In this document: piece by piece, positions 51,612 to 60,752 of the stretch
Layout of the letters: the number at the start of each line of letters is the position of its first letter
Position numbering within the stretch: position 1 is the first letter of the stretch
Origin: Flavobacteriales bacterium
GTDB lineage: Bacteria; Bacteroidota; Bacteroidia; Flavobacteriales_C; GCA-002722245
Length of the DNA stretch: 64,000 nucleotides
Direction: 5' to 3'
Assembly: GCA_023251095.1 (NCBI GenBank)
Contig: JAHEZL010000005.1
Coordinates: 62,001-126,000 of the forward strand
Made by a program: the position numbers and the translations under genes
Notes under the pieces: generated by a model
What the model was told of the DNA's origin: nothing
The model's input: the letters and a program-made list of their open reading frames with translations, nothing else
Database searches by the model: none

Positions 51612-54600
51612 CTATTCTTTTACAACTTCCACCCAGCGACCCGGAACACGAGCGTTGATCATATTGTCGTACATCGCTTCGGAATAAACCGTAGGCAGAT
51701 AGAATTTACCGAGATAGGTAGCATTCAATTGAATAGTGAAAACCTTATTTTGTTTTGGCGACAGCTCATAATAACTGTAAACCCTGTCGTCGCGAATGTC
51801 TTGGTAACGCGCAGCATTGGATGTGCTTCCGCCAAACAAGCGCGCATTGTGTATTTCCCATCCGCTCGGGAAAATCTGGTTGAGCGCCATTTCATAATAA
51901 TATCCTTTCATGCCGGGATTGGTGATGATCACTTCCGCAAGGAAATCTGTTCCCTGAATAATTTTATCGGGTTGAATTTCATTGCCTTGCATGTCTTTGT
52001 ATTTCACCTCCATTTTCAGGTCTCTGCTGCTCGAAGATTTATCTCCTGTTAAAGGAATCCCTTCCACAATAACTTTCACGAAGAGCGTTGTTTTTCCTGT
52101 GTTTTTCAACACTACAGCAGCTTTTTTAGAAAAATCCTTGTCGTTGAATTTCACCTGATACAAACATTTCTGAGTGCTTTCATTTTTCACTTCTCCTTTG
52201 TTCAGCTGATGTGAAAAAGTTAAATCAGACTTTTCTCCGCTGGCTCCGGTAAATACCGCCATTGCTAACAATCCGTAAGCAGTCTCCTGAGTGCTCAACC
52301 ATTCGTTGGATCCTAAAATCTTCGCTACTTGTTTAGCCAGAATAAATGCTTGAGCCTTTTCACCCAGCAAACTCAGGGTTTCCAGAATCATTGCCTGATC
52401 ACGATTATGTGATCCGTAACTGTGCGACAATTCTTTGTAAGGAATAATAATTACAGGCAAAGATCTGGCGATGGAAAGAGCAGCTTCTTTTTGTCCGACT
52501 AAAACATACGCGGCGGCCAATCTCCATTGCGCGGCAACACATAAATTTTTCTCTTCGCGCAAACGGTTCATTGCACCCGGCTCGGCATTTCCGCTCAAAG
52601 CCAGAACATACAAACGATAAGCCTGAATCATCTGCTCACTTTCATTGCCGTGAGGATGATTGTAAGTACCGCTGTTGCTATACCAGTTGCGCGCTTGTTG
52701 CTGTTGATATTTCACCCATTTATCTTTCATATTTACCGGCAAACTATAACCTTGTTTTTCCGCTTCCAGGATGAAGTGACCGCCATAATTGCTTCCCCAC
52801 ACACTGCTGTACGATTCACCCGGCCAGTAAGAAAATCCTCCGTCATTGGTTTGAAACAACTGCAAGCGTTTCAATCCGGCTTTGATGTTATCGGCAATTG
52901 CTTTTTTACGCGTGTCTTTTAAATCCATTAAAGAACTTAAAAACAATTGCGGAAACACCGATGAAGTAGTTTGTTCAATACAGCCGTGAGGATATTGAAT
53001 CAAATAATCCAATCGTTTTTCAAGCGCCATCGGAGGAACAGTACTCACCTCAATGGTTGCTTTATTGGTTCCTTCAATTCCAATGAAATTTAAATTGGCA
53101 ACGTATTCTTTCCCCGGTTCCACAGCCACTTCCGTACCATCGGTCACTTTAGGATTAGGCGTACGAACGTCGAGTTCAATTTCCTGAGTAGTGATTTCTT
53201 TTCCCGATGTAGCCGTAATTTTCACACGGGCAATTCCCACTTTTGCAGCAACATTCAATTTAAAATTGAGCACCTCATCTCCTACTCTGTCGAAATGAAT
53301 AGTTTGTGTTTTATTGCCATCGATGCTCAGTAAATCATTTACTTCAATATCCACTTTTACATCTTTGATATTGGTTTCCATGGCGAAAACATCCACAGGC
53401 AAATACACCTGTTCAGCCGGTCCGAGCACACGTGGCAAGGTCGCCAACACCATCAAAGGTTTTTTCACCGCCACCGCTTTATCGCTATTTCCGTAAGCAC
53501 CTTCATAAGCAGCAACCACCATGATGCGCACCGAACCCACATAGTTTGGCATTTTCAGCGCATGATTTTTTTCCTGTCCGGCTTCCAAAGTAAAGGGGCC
53601 GATAAATTTCACCACCGGTTTAAAACGATTGGCTTTGGCATCTTTTCCGGCACCGGCATCACCGTCGCCACCAACGCTCAGGAGCTTATCCAGTTTACCT
53701 GCATAGGCACCAATCACGGCATCGTACATGTCCCATGTTTTAACACCCAGCGCTTCTTTGGCGTAAAAGGTAGTCCAGGGCTGCGGCGTTTTATAGTGCG
53801 TTAAATCCAGTAAACCTTCATCCACCATCATTAAAGTGTAGGTCATTTTTCTACCGTCTTTTTCCTTCACTTTTATATTCACTGTAGATTCAGGTTTAAA
53901 AGATTCGGCACAAATAATTTCGGGATGAAGATGCGTCAGCGGATCATCCACCGTGATAGGCACCACGCCATACATACGAATTGGCAAATCGTTTTTTGTG
54001 CTGGCGTGTGGCTGTATCAAAGTAACGTGAACATAAGCATTGGGCGACATTTGTGCTGTCGACGGAAACTCATAAACCGTTTCACCTCTTTTGGTGTGTA
54101 TCCAGAATTTCTCCACCACTTTGGTTCTGGTTTCAACGCTCACCAGCGCCATGCCTTCATCGGAAGAAGGGAAAGTGAGTTTTATTTTTTCACCCTTTAC
54201 ATATTTTTCTTTGTCGCAAGTGAAATTCAGCATCGTAGCATTTTCATTATCGCTGCGGTTTCCTCTTCTCCAATAAGGCCAATCGATGTACACCATTTTA
54301 CCGGTTTGGTGTTTTCCTTGCATGTCGGTTACGGTAATTAAATAGCGACCGTAATCGGGATATTTAGTTTGAAAAGTGAAAGAGCCCATTCCGTTTTTTG
54401 TAGTGATGACAGTATCTTTCATCGCGATGGAACCGTGACGCGATACGTAACTCGTTAAATCACTTTCATTGTGTTCATACCACCATCTCCATTGAATTTT
54501 ATACACTTTCACTTGTAGTTTTTCGGTGTTCACGAGCTGACCTTTTTCGGTTAAAGTCACCACATCGAATTTGTAATTATTTCCGGTTTCAAGCGACTGA

Positions 54601-57236
54601 TCGTAGTTGTCGGATTCGGGCGCGTGCAAGCCCACATAAGTGGCGAAAGGAGAATAAGTGCTGCTGCTTTTGTCGATACTGAAATCGCCGCCCTCTTCAA
54701 AAACTTTGGTGAGATAAGAAGTGTGCAACATACCCGGCGCCGTTTGTCCGATATTCATTTTTGTTTTAATTAAAGCCTCGCCATTTTCATCCAGGTTACC
54801 ATCAAAAATGGCTTCCGATTCGGCATAATAACTACGGATAGGAGAATCGAAAACATAGTTTTTAAATTTATCTCCGAAGGACGTGGTGGTTTGATTTACC
54901 GTAACATTTACCGTGGCCCGTAAATTTTTAGCCACTGCACCATGCAGCCATTTTACACTTAATTTGGTAGTGCTGTCGTTGGCTTTTTGCTGATCGTTAT
55001 CCAGGTAAATTTTGAGTCGGTTGGGCTTAATAGTCTCCACTTTCAAACCATAAGAAAAAGTACGGTTCCCTACTTTCACCACTGCCAAGTAATTTCCGGT
55101 AATTGCTTCAACACCTGTGTGAGCACGGAAATCATACATTCCATTTACGTTTTTAGTTTTGGTAGTGTGGTAAATCACCTGATCGTTAGGATCACGTAAT
55201 TCAAATTTCACAGGATGGTTGGGAGGTAATTTTTTCATTTTATCTTCCAGGATAAAAGTGAGGTACAAAGAATCGCCGGGGCGCCATACACCGCGCTCAC
55301 CATATAAAAATCCTTTGATACCTTTTTGTACTTTTTCTCCTTCCACATCAAACTTACTTAGAGATAAAGCATGGCCGTCGCCCAGCTTCATATAACCGCG
55401 TTGTTTGCCCCATTTGGCCAACATTAAAAATGGTTTTTCTTTTAATTTAATATCCAGCATTCCCGCAGTATCGGTAACACCGCTAGCAATGATTTGTTTC
55501 ACGTAATCATAATATTCCACTGTAGCTCCGGCGAGTGGTTTTGCAGTAATCATGTTGGTTAAAAAGGCATGCGACAAACGGTTTTCATCCAGCTTGTAAA
55601 TCATACCGATATCGGAAGCAAGGATATTTCTGCAAACGGCAACACCTGAATAATAATCGTTGGAGCACGGACTGTAAGATTCGTAATAATCGTTCCACGA
55701 TTGATACCCACTGAAGGCATAGCTGTTCCAGGAATATTCATTCCATGTGGAATCCCAATCGTGATGATATTCTTCATAATCGTAATACTCTTCATCGCTT
55801 CCTTCTTCTGAATTTTGAGTGGTATTTTTAGCAGCACAAGCGTACAAAGAATAGTCTCTTGAAAATTTAATACACACTCTGTAAATAGCGCCAGGCTCAG
55901 GAGTGATCCATTTGGTTAAATCAATGACGTGTTTGTTCCATTGTTTCAAATTCATGGCTTTATCGTATTGCAGTGATAATTTTTTTTCGGCAACAATTTT
56001 TCCTGCACGTGATAAATCATCTTCACCATCCAGGTTGTTGGTTTGTAAAAACTGGTGCACATTGGTTTCATAAATTTTGATGATGCGCACATCCACCGCA
56101 TTTAAATTAATAGCTTCGAAAGGAAAGATCAATCCGTTGGAATTGGGCAGTATACAACCCTTTCCTTTGAGTCGCACCTTTGGTTTGGCCTCATCAAAAA
56201 ACAAGTTTTTAATGTAGGCTATATTCATTTTGTGGCCTTTAAAATTTTTAATTCCGGTAGTAACGTGCAACACTTTATCACCTTCAAAACGATTGGGTAA
56301 AAACACCGTCACTACATTTCCGTCGATTTCATAAGTCAGATTTTCAATACCATCCAGCGTAACAATTCCCTTTAAATTTTGTCCGTAAGCAATAGGATCG
56401 CTAAAGCTCAGCACCACACTTTGTTCATCCTCATCGTTCACAGAAACATTGTTCACATTGAAATCGCCGAGAGCCGGAACGATCCATTCCGACTGGCCAT
56501 TGCTCAATGATTTAATGGGTTCACCATTCCAGCTCACCAGCAATTTTCCTTTTTGTTCGCGGCGCGGAATACTGTCGACATAAAAATATTGTTGATAGGA
56601 ATTTCCATTAGATTCAAAATGTATGGCCAATTCTTGTCCATCCAAAGTAACCTTCAGCACTTTGCGCAACAAGGCCGTATCCTCATAATCGGCAGTATGA
56701 ATACGGCCTGTCAGCTTTTGCCATTCCACATCATAATCATCGTAAGTTCTCAGGCCATTCACTTCCACATTTACAGTTTGCGGATAAGTGGCAAACTGAA
56801 ACTCAAACTCTTTGAACTCACTTTTCACTTTCATTACTTGTCCGAGCTTAAACTCCACATCATAAAACTGATTCACCGGCATTACTTCCGACGGAACAAA
56901 CTCAATCACCCGGTCGCTTATCCAATGCGCCTTTCCTTTAATTTCAGGTTCAAAAGAAAAAGCATCGTCGAGTAAAGCCGAATCGGGCAAAGTGTAATTC
57001 CACACTACAGAATCTTTCCCAGAAGCATCTTTAACGATGGATTTTTTGTTGATGCCGTGCGCCAGCTCAATGCGGATATGACTGGTACGCGAGACCATTC
57101 CCGACGTGTAGCCGGAAATAAACTGCAAAAAAGCCGGATTGATGGCTTTGATTTTTGGTTTGTTGTGAAAACAGGAATTAAGGAAGAGCACTGCGCATCC
57201 TAATAAGAAAAATTTGCTGAGGGTTTTGAGTTTCAT
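51612..57236 (-). CDS. Alpha-2-macroglobulin family lipoprotein with intact thioester motif
   Basis: An 1874-residue lipoprotein (lipobox LNSC in FFLLGCAVLFLNSC). MG-type domains run through the first two thirds. The MG2-like region is GVWRPGDSLYLTFILEDKM and GRYLITVTDMQGKHQTGKM lies further on. An A2M block begins near residue 1090 (MTYTLMMVDEGLLDLTHYK). The thioester motif CIEQ occurs in YPHGCIEQTTSSVFPQLF at about residue 1415, followed by the all-helical thioester domain (GLKRLQLFQTNDGGFSYWPG). Bacterial relatives such as YfhM trap proteases covalently and pair with PBP1C to guard and repair the cell wall. Here pbpC lies on the same strand 4.6 kb downstream. The promoter carries two direct half-sites described separately. 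An Asp/Tyr/Trp-rich insert near residues 480-530 is unusual. Confidence 0.9.
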   Translation of the reverse strand: MKLKTLSKFFLLGCAVLFLNSCFHNKPKIKAINPAFLQFISGYTSGMVSRTSHIRIELAHGINKKSIVKDASGKDSVVWNYTLPDSALLDDAFSFEPEIKGKAHWISDRVIEFVPSEVMPVNQFYDVEFKLGQVMKVKSEFKEFEFQFATYPQTVNVEVNGLRTYDDYDVEWQKLTGRIHTADYEDTALLRKVLKVTLDGQELAIHFESNGNSYQQYFYVDSIPRREQKGKLLVSWNGEPIKSLSNGQSEWIVPALGDFNVNNVSVNDEDEQSVVLSFSDPIAYGQNLKGIVTLDGIENLTYEIDGNVVTVFLPNRFEGDKVLHVTTGIKNFKGHKMNIAYIKNLFFDEAKPKVRLKGKGCILPNSNGLIFPFEAINLNAVDVRIIKIYETNVHQFLQTNNLDGEDDLSRAGKIVAEKKLSLQYDKAMNLKQWNKHVIDLTKWITPEPGAIYRVCIKFSRDYSLYACAAKNTTQNSEEGSDEEYYDYEEYHHDWDSTWNEYSWNSYAFSGYQSWNDYYESYSPCSNDYYSGVAVCRNILASDIGMIYKLDENRLSHAFLTNMITAKPLAGATVEYYDYVKQIIASGVTDTAGMLDIKLKEKPFLMLAKWGKQRGYMKLGDGHALSLSKFDVEGEKVQKGIKGFLYGERGVWRPGDSLYLTFILEDKMKKLPPNHPVKFELRDPNDQVIYHTTKTKNVNGMYDFRAHTGVEAITGNYLAVVKVGNRTFSYGLKVETIKPNRLKIYLDNDQQKANDSTTKLSVKWLHGAVAKNLRATVNVTVNQTTTSFGDKFKNYVFDSPIRSYYAESEAIFDGNLDENGEALIKTKMNIGQTAPGMLHTSYLTKVFEEGGDFSIDKSSSTYSPFATYVGLHAPESDNYDQSLETGNNYKFDVVTLTEKGQLVNTEKLQVKVYKIQWRWWYEHNESDLTSYVSRHGSIAMKDTVITTKNGMGSFTFQTKYPDYGRYLITVTDMQGKHQTGKMVYIDWPYWRRGNRSDNENATMLNFTCDKEKYVKGEKIKLTFPSSDEGMALVSVETRTKVVEKFWIHTKRGETVYEFPSTAQMSPNAYVHVTLIQPHASTKNDLPIRMYGVVPITVDDPLTHLHPEIICAESFKPESTVNIKVKEKDGRKMTYTLMMVDEGLLDLTHYKTPQPWTTFYAKEALGVKTWDMYDAVIGAYAGKLDKLLSVGGDGDAGAGKDAKANRFKPVVKFIGPFTLEAGQEKNHALKMPNYVGSVRIMVVAAYEGAYGNSDKAVAVKKPLMVLATLPRVLGPAEQVYLPVDVFAMETNIKDVKVDIEVNDLLSIDGNKTQTIHFDRVGDEVLNFKLNVAAKVGIARVKITATSGKEITTQEIELDVRTPNPKVTDGTEVAVEPGKEYVANLNFIGIEGTNKATIEVSTVPPMALEKRLDYLIQYPHGCIEQTTSSVFPQLFLSSLMDLKDTRKKAIADNIKAGLKRLQLFQTNDGGFSYWPGESYSSVWGSNYGGHFILEAEKQGYSLPVNMKDKWVKYQQQQARNWYSNSGTYNHPHGNESEQMIQAYRLYVLALSGNAEPGAMNRLREEKNLCVAAQWRLAAAYVLVGQKEAALSIARSLPVIIIPYKELSHSYGSHNRDQAMILETLSLLGEKAQAFILAKQVAKILGSNEWLSTQETAYGLLAMAVFTGASGEKSDLTFSHQLNKGEVKNESTQKCLYQVKFNDKDFSKKAAVVLKNTGKTTLFVKVIVEGIPLTGDKSSSSRDLKMEVKYKDMQGNEIQPDKIIQGTDFLAEVIITNPGMKGYYYEMALNQIFPSGWEIHNARLFGGSTSNAARYQDIRDDRVYSYYELSPKQNKVFTIQLNATYLGKFYLPTVYSEAMYDNMINARVPGRWVEVVKE

Positions 57237-57256
57237 GGAGTATAAAATTTATACCC

Positions 57257-57326
57257 CAAAGGTGGAGAGCTTCCCCCTCTATATTAAAGACACTTTATAA
57301 AGCGTTGGTACTTTTTTATTAAGCGT
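57257..57326 (-). promoter_or_regulatory. Candidate LytTR-type operator and promoter of the alpha-2-macroglobulin gene
   Basis: Minus-strand order toward the gene: half-site CCTACGCTTAAT (core ACGCTTAAT, 57318-57326), 12 bases, half-site CCAACGCTTTAT (core ACGCTTTAT, 57297-57305), 32 bases, box CACCTTTG (57257-57264), 20 bases, ATG. The 21-bp centre-to-centre spacing and the distances are the same as for the lipoprotein gene at 44399. One half-site with flanks (TACCAACGCTTWATAAAG) is identical in 17 of 18 positions between the two promoters. Confidence 0.6.
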
Positions 57327-57362
57327 AGGGAAAAAATGGGTTTTTGATTTTAACCAAAAATC

Positions 57363-57525
57363 CCTCTTGCCATCGCACATTAATCCCTCGCACTCTCCCT
57401 TTTTCAAAGGGAGAAGCCCACTCTCATCCATTTTCACAACACGATTTAGGAAATGCCAGCTAACTAACTTCCTCCTTTGGAAAAGGAGGAGTGCGAGGGA
57501 TTAATGTGCGAGGGCAAGGAGGATT
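57363..57525. repeat. Nested inverted repeat, element E9
   Basis: An imperfect inverted repeat of about 50 bp with a perfect 22-bp core (57373-57394 with 57490-57511). Each arm contains a palindrome (CTCCCTTT-N3-AAAGGGAG at 57395-57413 and CCTCCTTT-N3-AAAGGAGG at 57471-57489). The two palindromes differ from each other in a compensating way, as expected if each hairpin is conserved as a structure. It lies between two minus-strand genes. Confidence 0.85.
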
Positions 57526-58236
57526 TTACTTATTACACAAGTTTGATTTCTCCAAATACTCGGCAGTAGGATAATACATAAAAAAGCAGGTACCGTCTTT
57601 CAGGATATCAATAATAGGCACACACAATTCGGGAGAAACGGCAGGACAACCCAAACTTCTTCCCAGTCGCCCATTTTGCTGAATGAATTTTTCACACACA
57701 TAATCGGCACCGTGAATCACAATAGCTCTTTCTTCGGCCAAATCATTGATGCTAGGTTCCATTCCCAACAAGCGCAACGACAAACCGTGCTTTCCCTGGT
57801 AGGTAGAACCGGTGGTATAAAACCCTAAACTGGATTGATAAGAGCTTGCAGTATTGGAAAAAGATTTGGCATATTCCTCACCCGAATTCCTACCGTGCGC
57901 AACATAAGTTTGTAACAACAGCGTGCTTTTTTCTAAATCGAGAATATACAAACGTTTGGCATTTGCCGATTGGGATAAATCGGCAATGGCTAGAATATGG
58001 TTTTTGTTTAATTTGTTTTGCGCATTCAACTTTGTCCAGCCCAACATTGCTTTTTCAAAAGCAACATAACTTAAGCCCACTTTAGAAAGCTCCATTTTTT
58101 TGTATAGAGAATCGCTGGTAGCAACAGAAGAATCAACCAATGACGGCAACTGCGGATTGGCAAAATCTATAGCAGGAGTCAATAGTACAAAGCTCAACAG
58201 CATTGTAATTTTAAACAGCACTTTTTTTGGTGTCAT
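57526..58236 (-). CDS. Murein L,D-transpeptidase catalytic domain protein
   Basis: A 236-residue exported protein (N-terminal hydrophobic segment ITMLLSFVLLTPAIDFA). The catalytic region is AIVIHGADYV followed by LGRSLGCPAVSPE, which carries the Cys of the L,D-transpeptidase family (SLGCPAV). The N-terminal half has VAHGRNSGEEYAKSFSN, typical of the YkuD_2-type relatives. Such enzymes make 3-3 cross-links or attach proteins to peptidoglycan. It lies 61 bases downstream of a second L,D-transpeptidase gene on the same strand, giving two different enzymes of this type in a row. Confidence 0.85.
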   Translation of the reverse strand: MTPKKVLFKITMLLSFVLLTPAIDFANPQLPSLVDSSVATSDSLYKKMELSKVGLSYVAFEKAMLGWTKLNAQNKLNKNHILAIADLSQSANAKRLYILDLEKSTLLLQTYVAHGRNSGEEYAKSFSNTASSYQSSLGFYTTGSTYQGKHGLSLRLLGMEPSINDLAEERAIVIHGADYVCEKFIQQNGRLGRSLGCPAVSPELCVPIIDILKDGTCFFMYYPTAEYLEKSNLCNK

Positions 58237-58297
58237 CTTATTAAGATACGTAATTTTAAAGGAGAATAAAAGAACTTATGTTATTTTAACACAACGA

Positions 58298-59938
58298 CTA
58301 CAACAACAGTAACGCCTTCATTTTGGCATCATGGCCATAAATATCTTCTCTAAATTGAATGACACCGTAAGTATCCACCCATGCAGTGAAATAAACAATG
58401 TATACCGGGGTTTTTGTTTTGAGTTTTACATACTTCTCTTCCCCTAAATTCATTGCTTCTAAAATCTTATCATCGGTCCAGGCGGTATCACTTTGCAATA
58501 AATGCCGGGCCAGATCAAAGGGTTTTTCTATGCGGATACATCCGTGACTAAAAGTGCGGGTAGTTTTATCAAACAAGCCTTTGGCTGATGTATCGTGCAA
58601 ATAAATATTGTAAGAATTGGGGAACAAAAATTTCACTCCTCCCAAAGGATTCTCTGCACCCGGTCGTTGACGGATCGTGTAAGGAAATTTTTCCGATTCA
58701 TATTTTCGCCATTTAATGGACGAAGGATCTATGATGGTCACATTGTCCTGCGCCACTATCTCCATATTGTGCTCCACAAAATAATTGTCGTTTTCTTCAA
58801 TCTCAGGCAACATTTCATTCTGGATGATGCTTGGAGGAACATTCCAGTACGGACTGAAAACAACGTATTCCAGCTCATCATTAAAAATAACAGTACTTGT
58901 AGATTGCTTTCCAAGCACCACTTTACAAGTCCAATCCACTTTATCATTATTGTATACCGACAATTTATAATCGGGAATATTCACCATCAGGTAATCGCCT
59001 TTAAAATCTTTAGGCACCCATCGGCATCTTTCCATATTGATTAAAATTTGTTCAATGCGTTGGTGTACCGAAACATTCATTTCCTTTATGGTACGCGGAC
59101 CCAGCACCGAATCGGGTTTTAATCCATGTTGCTCCTGAAAAAGTTTAATTGCGTAGCCTAAATCTTCAGTAAACAAAGGCGAGAAGTCCTTACATTCCAA
59201 CTCTTTTGTGATGAACAATCGTTTTTTTACATCGACTAACAACGGAGATGAATCGCCTACTTTTAGTTTCCCGCTATTATTATCAATCAAAGGCCAACCG
59301 CCATTTTTTTCCATCTCCACATATTTTGCCAACTGCTTTTTTAACAAGGCATATTGCCGGTAAACAGGTTCGTTGTCATCAAAAGCCGATTGGTTGGTGA
59401 GCAGCGTATCGAGCAAAGCTTCATAATCCAGTTTTTTTCTGTCGACAAACCAACCCAGCTCCATCGATTTAGTTTCAGAAACCCCTTTCCAGTTGCGGTG
59501 TGCATAATTAAAAAAATGAGCGCTAAGCAAGAGTTCCAGTTCAATAAATAAACTATCGGTATTGTTTCTGATGCAATCGCCCGAAGACAGAAGTGTGTAT
59601 AAAGAATGGAGGTCGTCCTTCACCGCGCCTTCTTTAAATTCAGTATCGAGCAGATGCATAAACTTAGCGGCCGATTCATCCAATCCTTTCTCATTCATCC
59701 ATGCGTAAGCGTACAACCTTTTTTTGTAGAACGAGGAAAGTCGACTTTTCCAGAAAGTACTTTCGGAATGGCGAGCGATAAAATCATTAATTTTTGTTGA
59801 ATCCAACACCAGCAATTCACCATTGCGAACAGGCCCTTGCACACATTCTTCCACAGCAATTGTGTTCACCTCTTTTGAATCACAGGTAAAAGCCAGCAAT
59901 AAAATGAGTCCGCTAATAATTTGTAAGATTTTAATCAT
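58298..59938 (-). CDS. L,D-transpeptidase of the YcbB type, lipoprotein
   Basis: A 546-residue protein with lipobox AFTC in LLLAFTCDSKE. A scaffold domain of about 200 residues comes first, then a peptidoglycan-binding region (LGYAIKLFQEQHGLKPDSVL, GPRTIKEMNVS). The YkuD catalytic domain follows (MVNIPDYKLSVYNNDK, FSPYWNVPPSIIQNEMLPEI), with the active site YLHDTSAKGLFDKTTR and SHGCIRIEKPFDLARHLL containing the catalytic His/Cys. This layout matches YcbB (LdtD)-like enzymes that form 3-3 cross-links. It overlaps the LysM/DUF1571 gene by four bases. Together with pbpC and the alpha-2-macroglobulin gene it makes the region rich in cell-wall genes. Confidence 0.88.
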   Translation of the reverse strand: MIKILQIISGLILLLAFTCDSKEVNTIAVEECVQGPVRNGELLVLDSTKINDFIARHSESTFWKSRLSSFYKKRLYAYAWMNEKGLDESAAKFMHLLDTEFKEGAVKDDLHSLYTLLSSGDCIRNNTDSLFIELELLLSAHFFNYAHRNWKGVSETKSMELGWFVDRKKLDYEALLDTLLTNQSAFDDNEPVYRQYALLKKQLAKYVEMEKNGGWPLIDNNSGKLKVGDSSPLLVDVKKRLFITKELECKDFSPLFTEDLGYAIKLFQEQHGLKPDSVLGPRTIKEMNVSVHQRIEQILINMERCRWVPKDFKGDYLMVNIPDYKLSVYNNDKVDWTCKVVLGKQSTSTVIFNDELEYVVFSPYWNVPPSIIQNEMLPEIEENDNYFVEHNMEIVAQDNVTIIDPSSIKWRKYESEKFPYTIRQRPGAENPLGGVKFLFPNSYNIYLHDTSAKGLFDKTTRTFSHGCIRIEKPFDLARHLLQSDTAWTDDKILEAMNLGEEKYVKLKTKTPVYIVYFTAWVDTYGVIQFREDIYGHDAKMKALLLL

Positions 59939-60750
59939 CCGTTGTTCACGTTTAAATAATGGTATTCTTCAAACAAACCCAGGTCGTCGTAAATCAATTG
60001 TCGAATGGGAAGGAAATTTTCTTTGTCGATATAAAAAGTAATTTTTTTACAATATAAATTGGGAATTAAAATCGCTTCTCCTTCATCCAAATCATCATAA
60101 TCGTCCACTGTTTCGCTGTTTTTTTCAAGCATCATATAATCGCTTAAATTCAAACGGGCTGCAATGGATGTAAGCGTTTCATTTTTCTTAACAATGTAAG
60201 TAACGTAGGCAAACTGAGGGTAATTACAGGTGACCGAAATACATTTTCTTCCGTTCCATAATACTTCCCCGTCTACGGTGCAAAAATCCTTGTATTTATA
60301 ATTGATGGTGCGGGAAAAAGAAGTCATGATTTTCCCAAAATAAGTGAAGCCGATTTCAAATATAGTATGGTGCTGTTTATCTCTCAGCAAGGAACTAAAA
60401 GGATCGATGCGCAGTGTTACATAGGGAAAAGCATTGGGTTCCACTACAGCCTTTCCGCCACTACTCACACCATACAAAAGTTCCTTTCCGCCGCCGGGCC
60501 CCAAAGTTTTGAGGTACAATTTAAAGGGAGTTGTTTCTAATTTGATCTGACTCGAACCACTTTCCATCTTTCCTTTAAATCTTTCAAAGCGTGTAAAAGT
60601 AAAGGAAAGCACAGTATTGGATTGCACGGCAGCCATTGTTTTTTCAATTAACTCCTTCACCTTTAAAGGTTCCTCGTCACTTGAAAAATGAAATGACACT
60701 GTGGTGATGCTCACAACAATAAAACACAATAGTATGCCTGTTATTTTCAT
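59935..60750 (-). CDS. DUF1571 protein with a LysM-like insert
   Basis: A 271-residue exported protein (signal ILLCFIVVSITTVSF). The DUF1571 fold spans about residues 30-185 (SFTFTRFERFKGKMESGSSQ, ILGPGGG-like LGPGGGKELLYGVS, GFTYFGKIMTSFSRTINY) and resumes at about 245 (KKITFYIDKENFLPIRQLIY, LGLFEEYHYLNVN). Between the two parts is a LysM-like stretch, YVTYIVKKNETLTSIAARLN to EGEAILIPN (about 190-240), which would add peptidoglycan binding. DUF1571 proteins are lipid-carrier-like (LolA-type) in outline; the substrate is unknown. It is coupled to the L,D-transpeptidase gene and lies two bases after the glycogen gene. Confidence 0.75.
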   Translation of the reverse strand: MKITGILLCFIVVSITTVSFHFSSDEEPLKVKELIEKTMAAVQSNTVLSFTFTRFERFKGKMESGSSQIKLETTPFKLYLKTLGPGGGKELLYGVSSGGKAVVEPNAFPYVTLRIDPFSSLLRDKQHHTIFEIGFTYFGKIMTSFSRTINYKYKDFCTVDGEVLWNGRKCISVTCNYPQFAYVTYIVKKNETLTSIAARLNLSDYMMLEKNSETVDDYDDLDEGEAILIPNLYCKKITFYIDKENFLPIRQLIYDDLGLFEEYHYLNVNNG

Positions 60751-60752
60751 TG

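Noticed and set aside
58595-59044. 149-residue plus-strand open frame opposite the L,D-transpeptidase gene
   Set aside because: The minus-strand gene has all catalytic motifs in place; the opposite frame has none.
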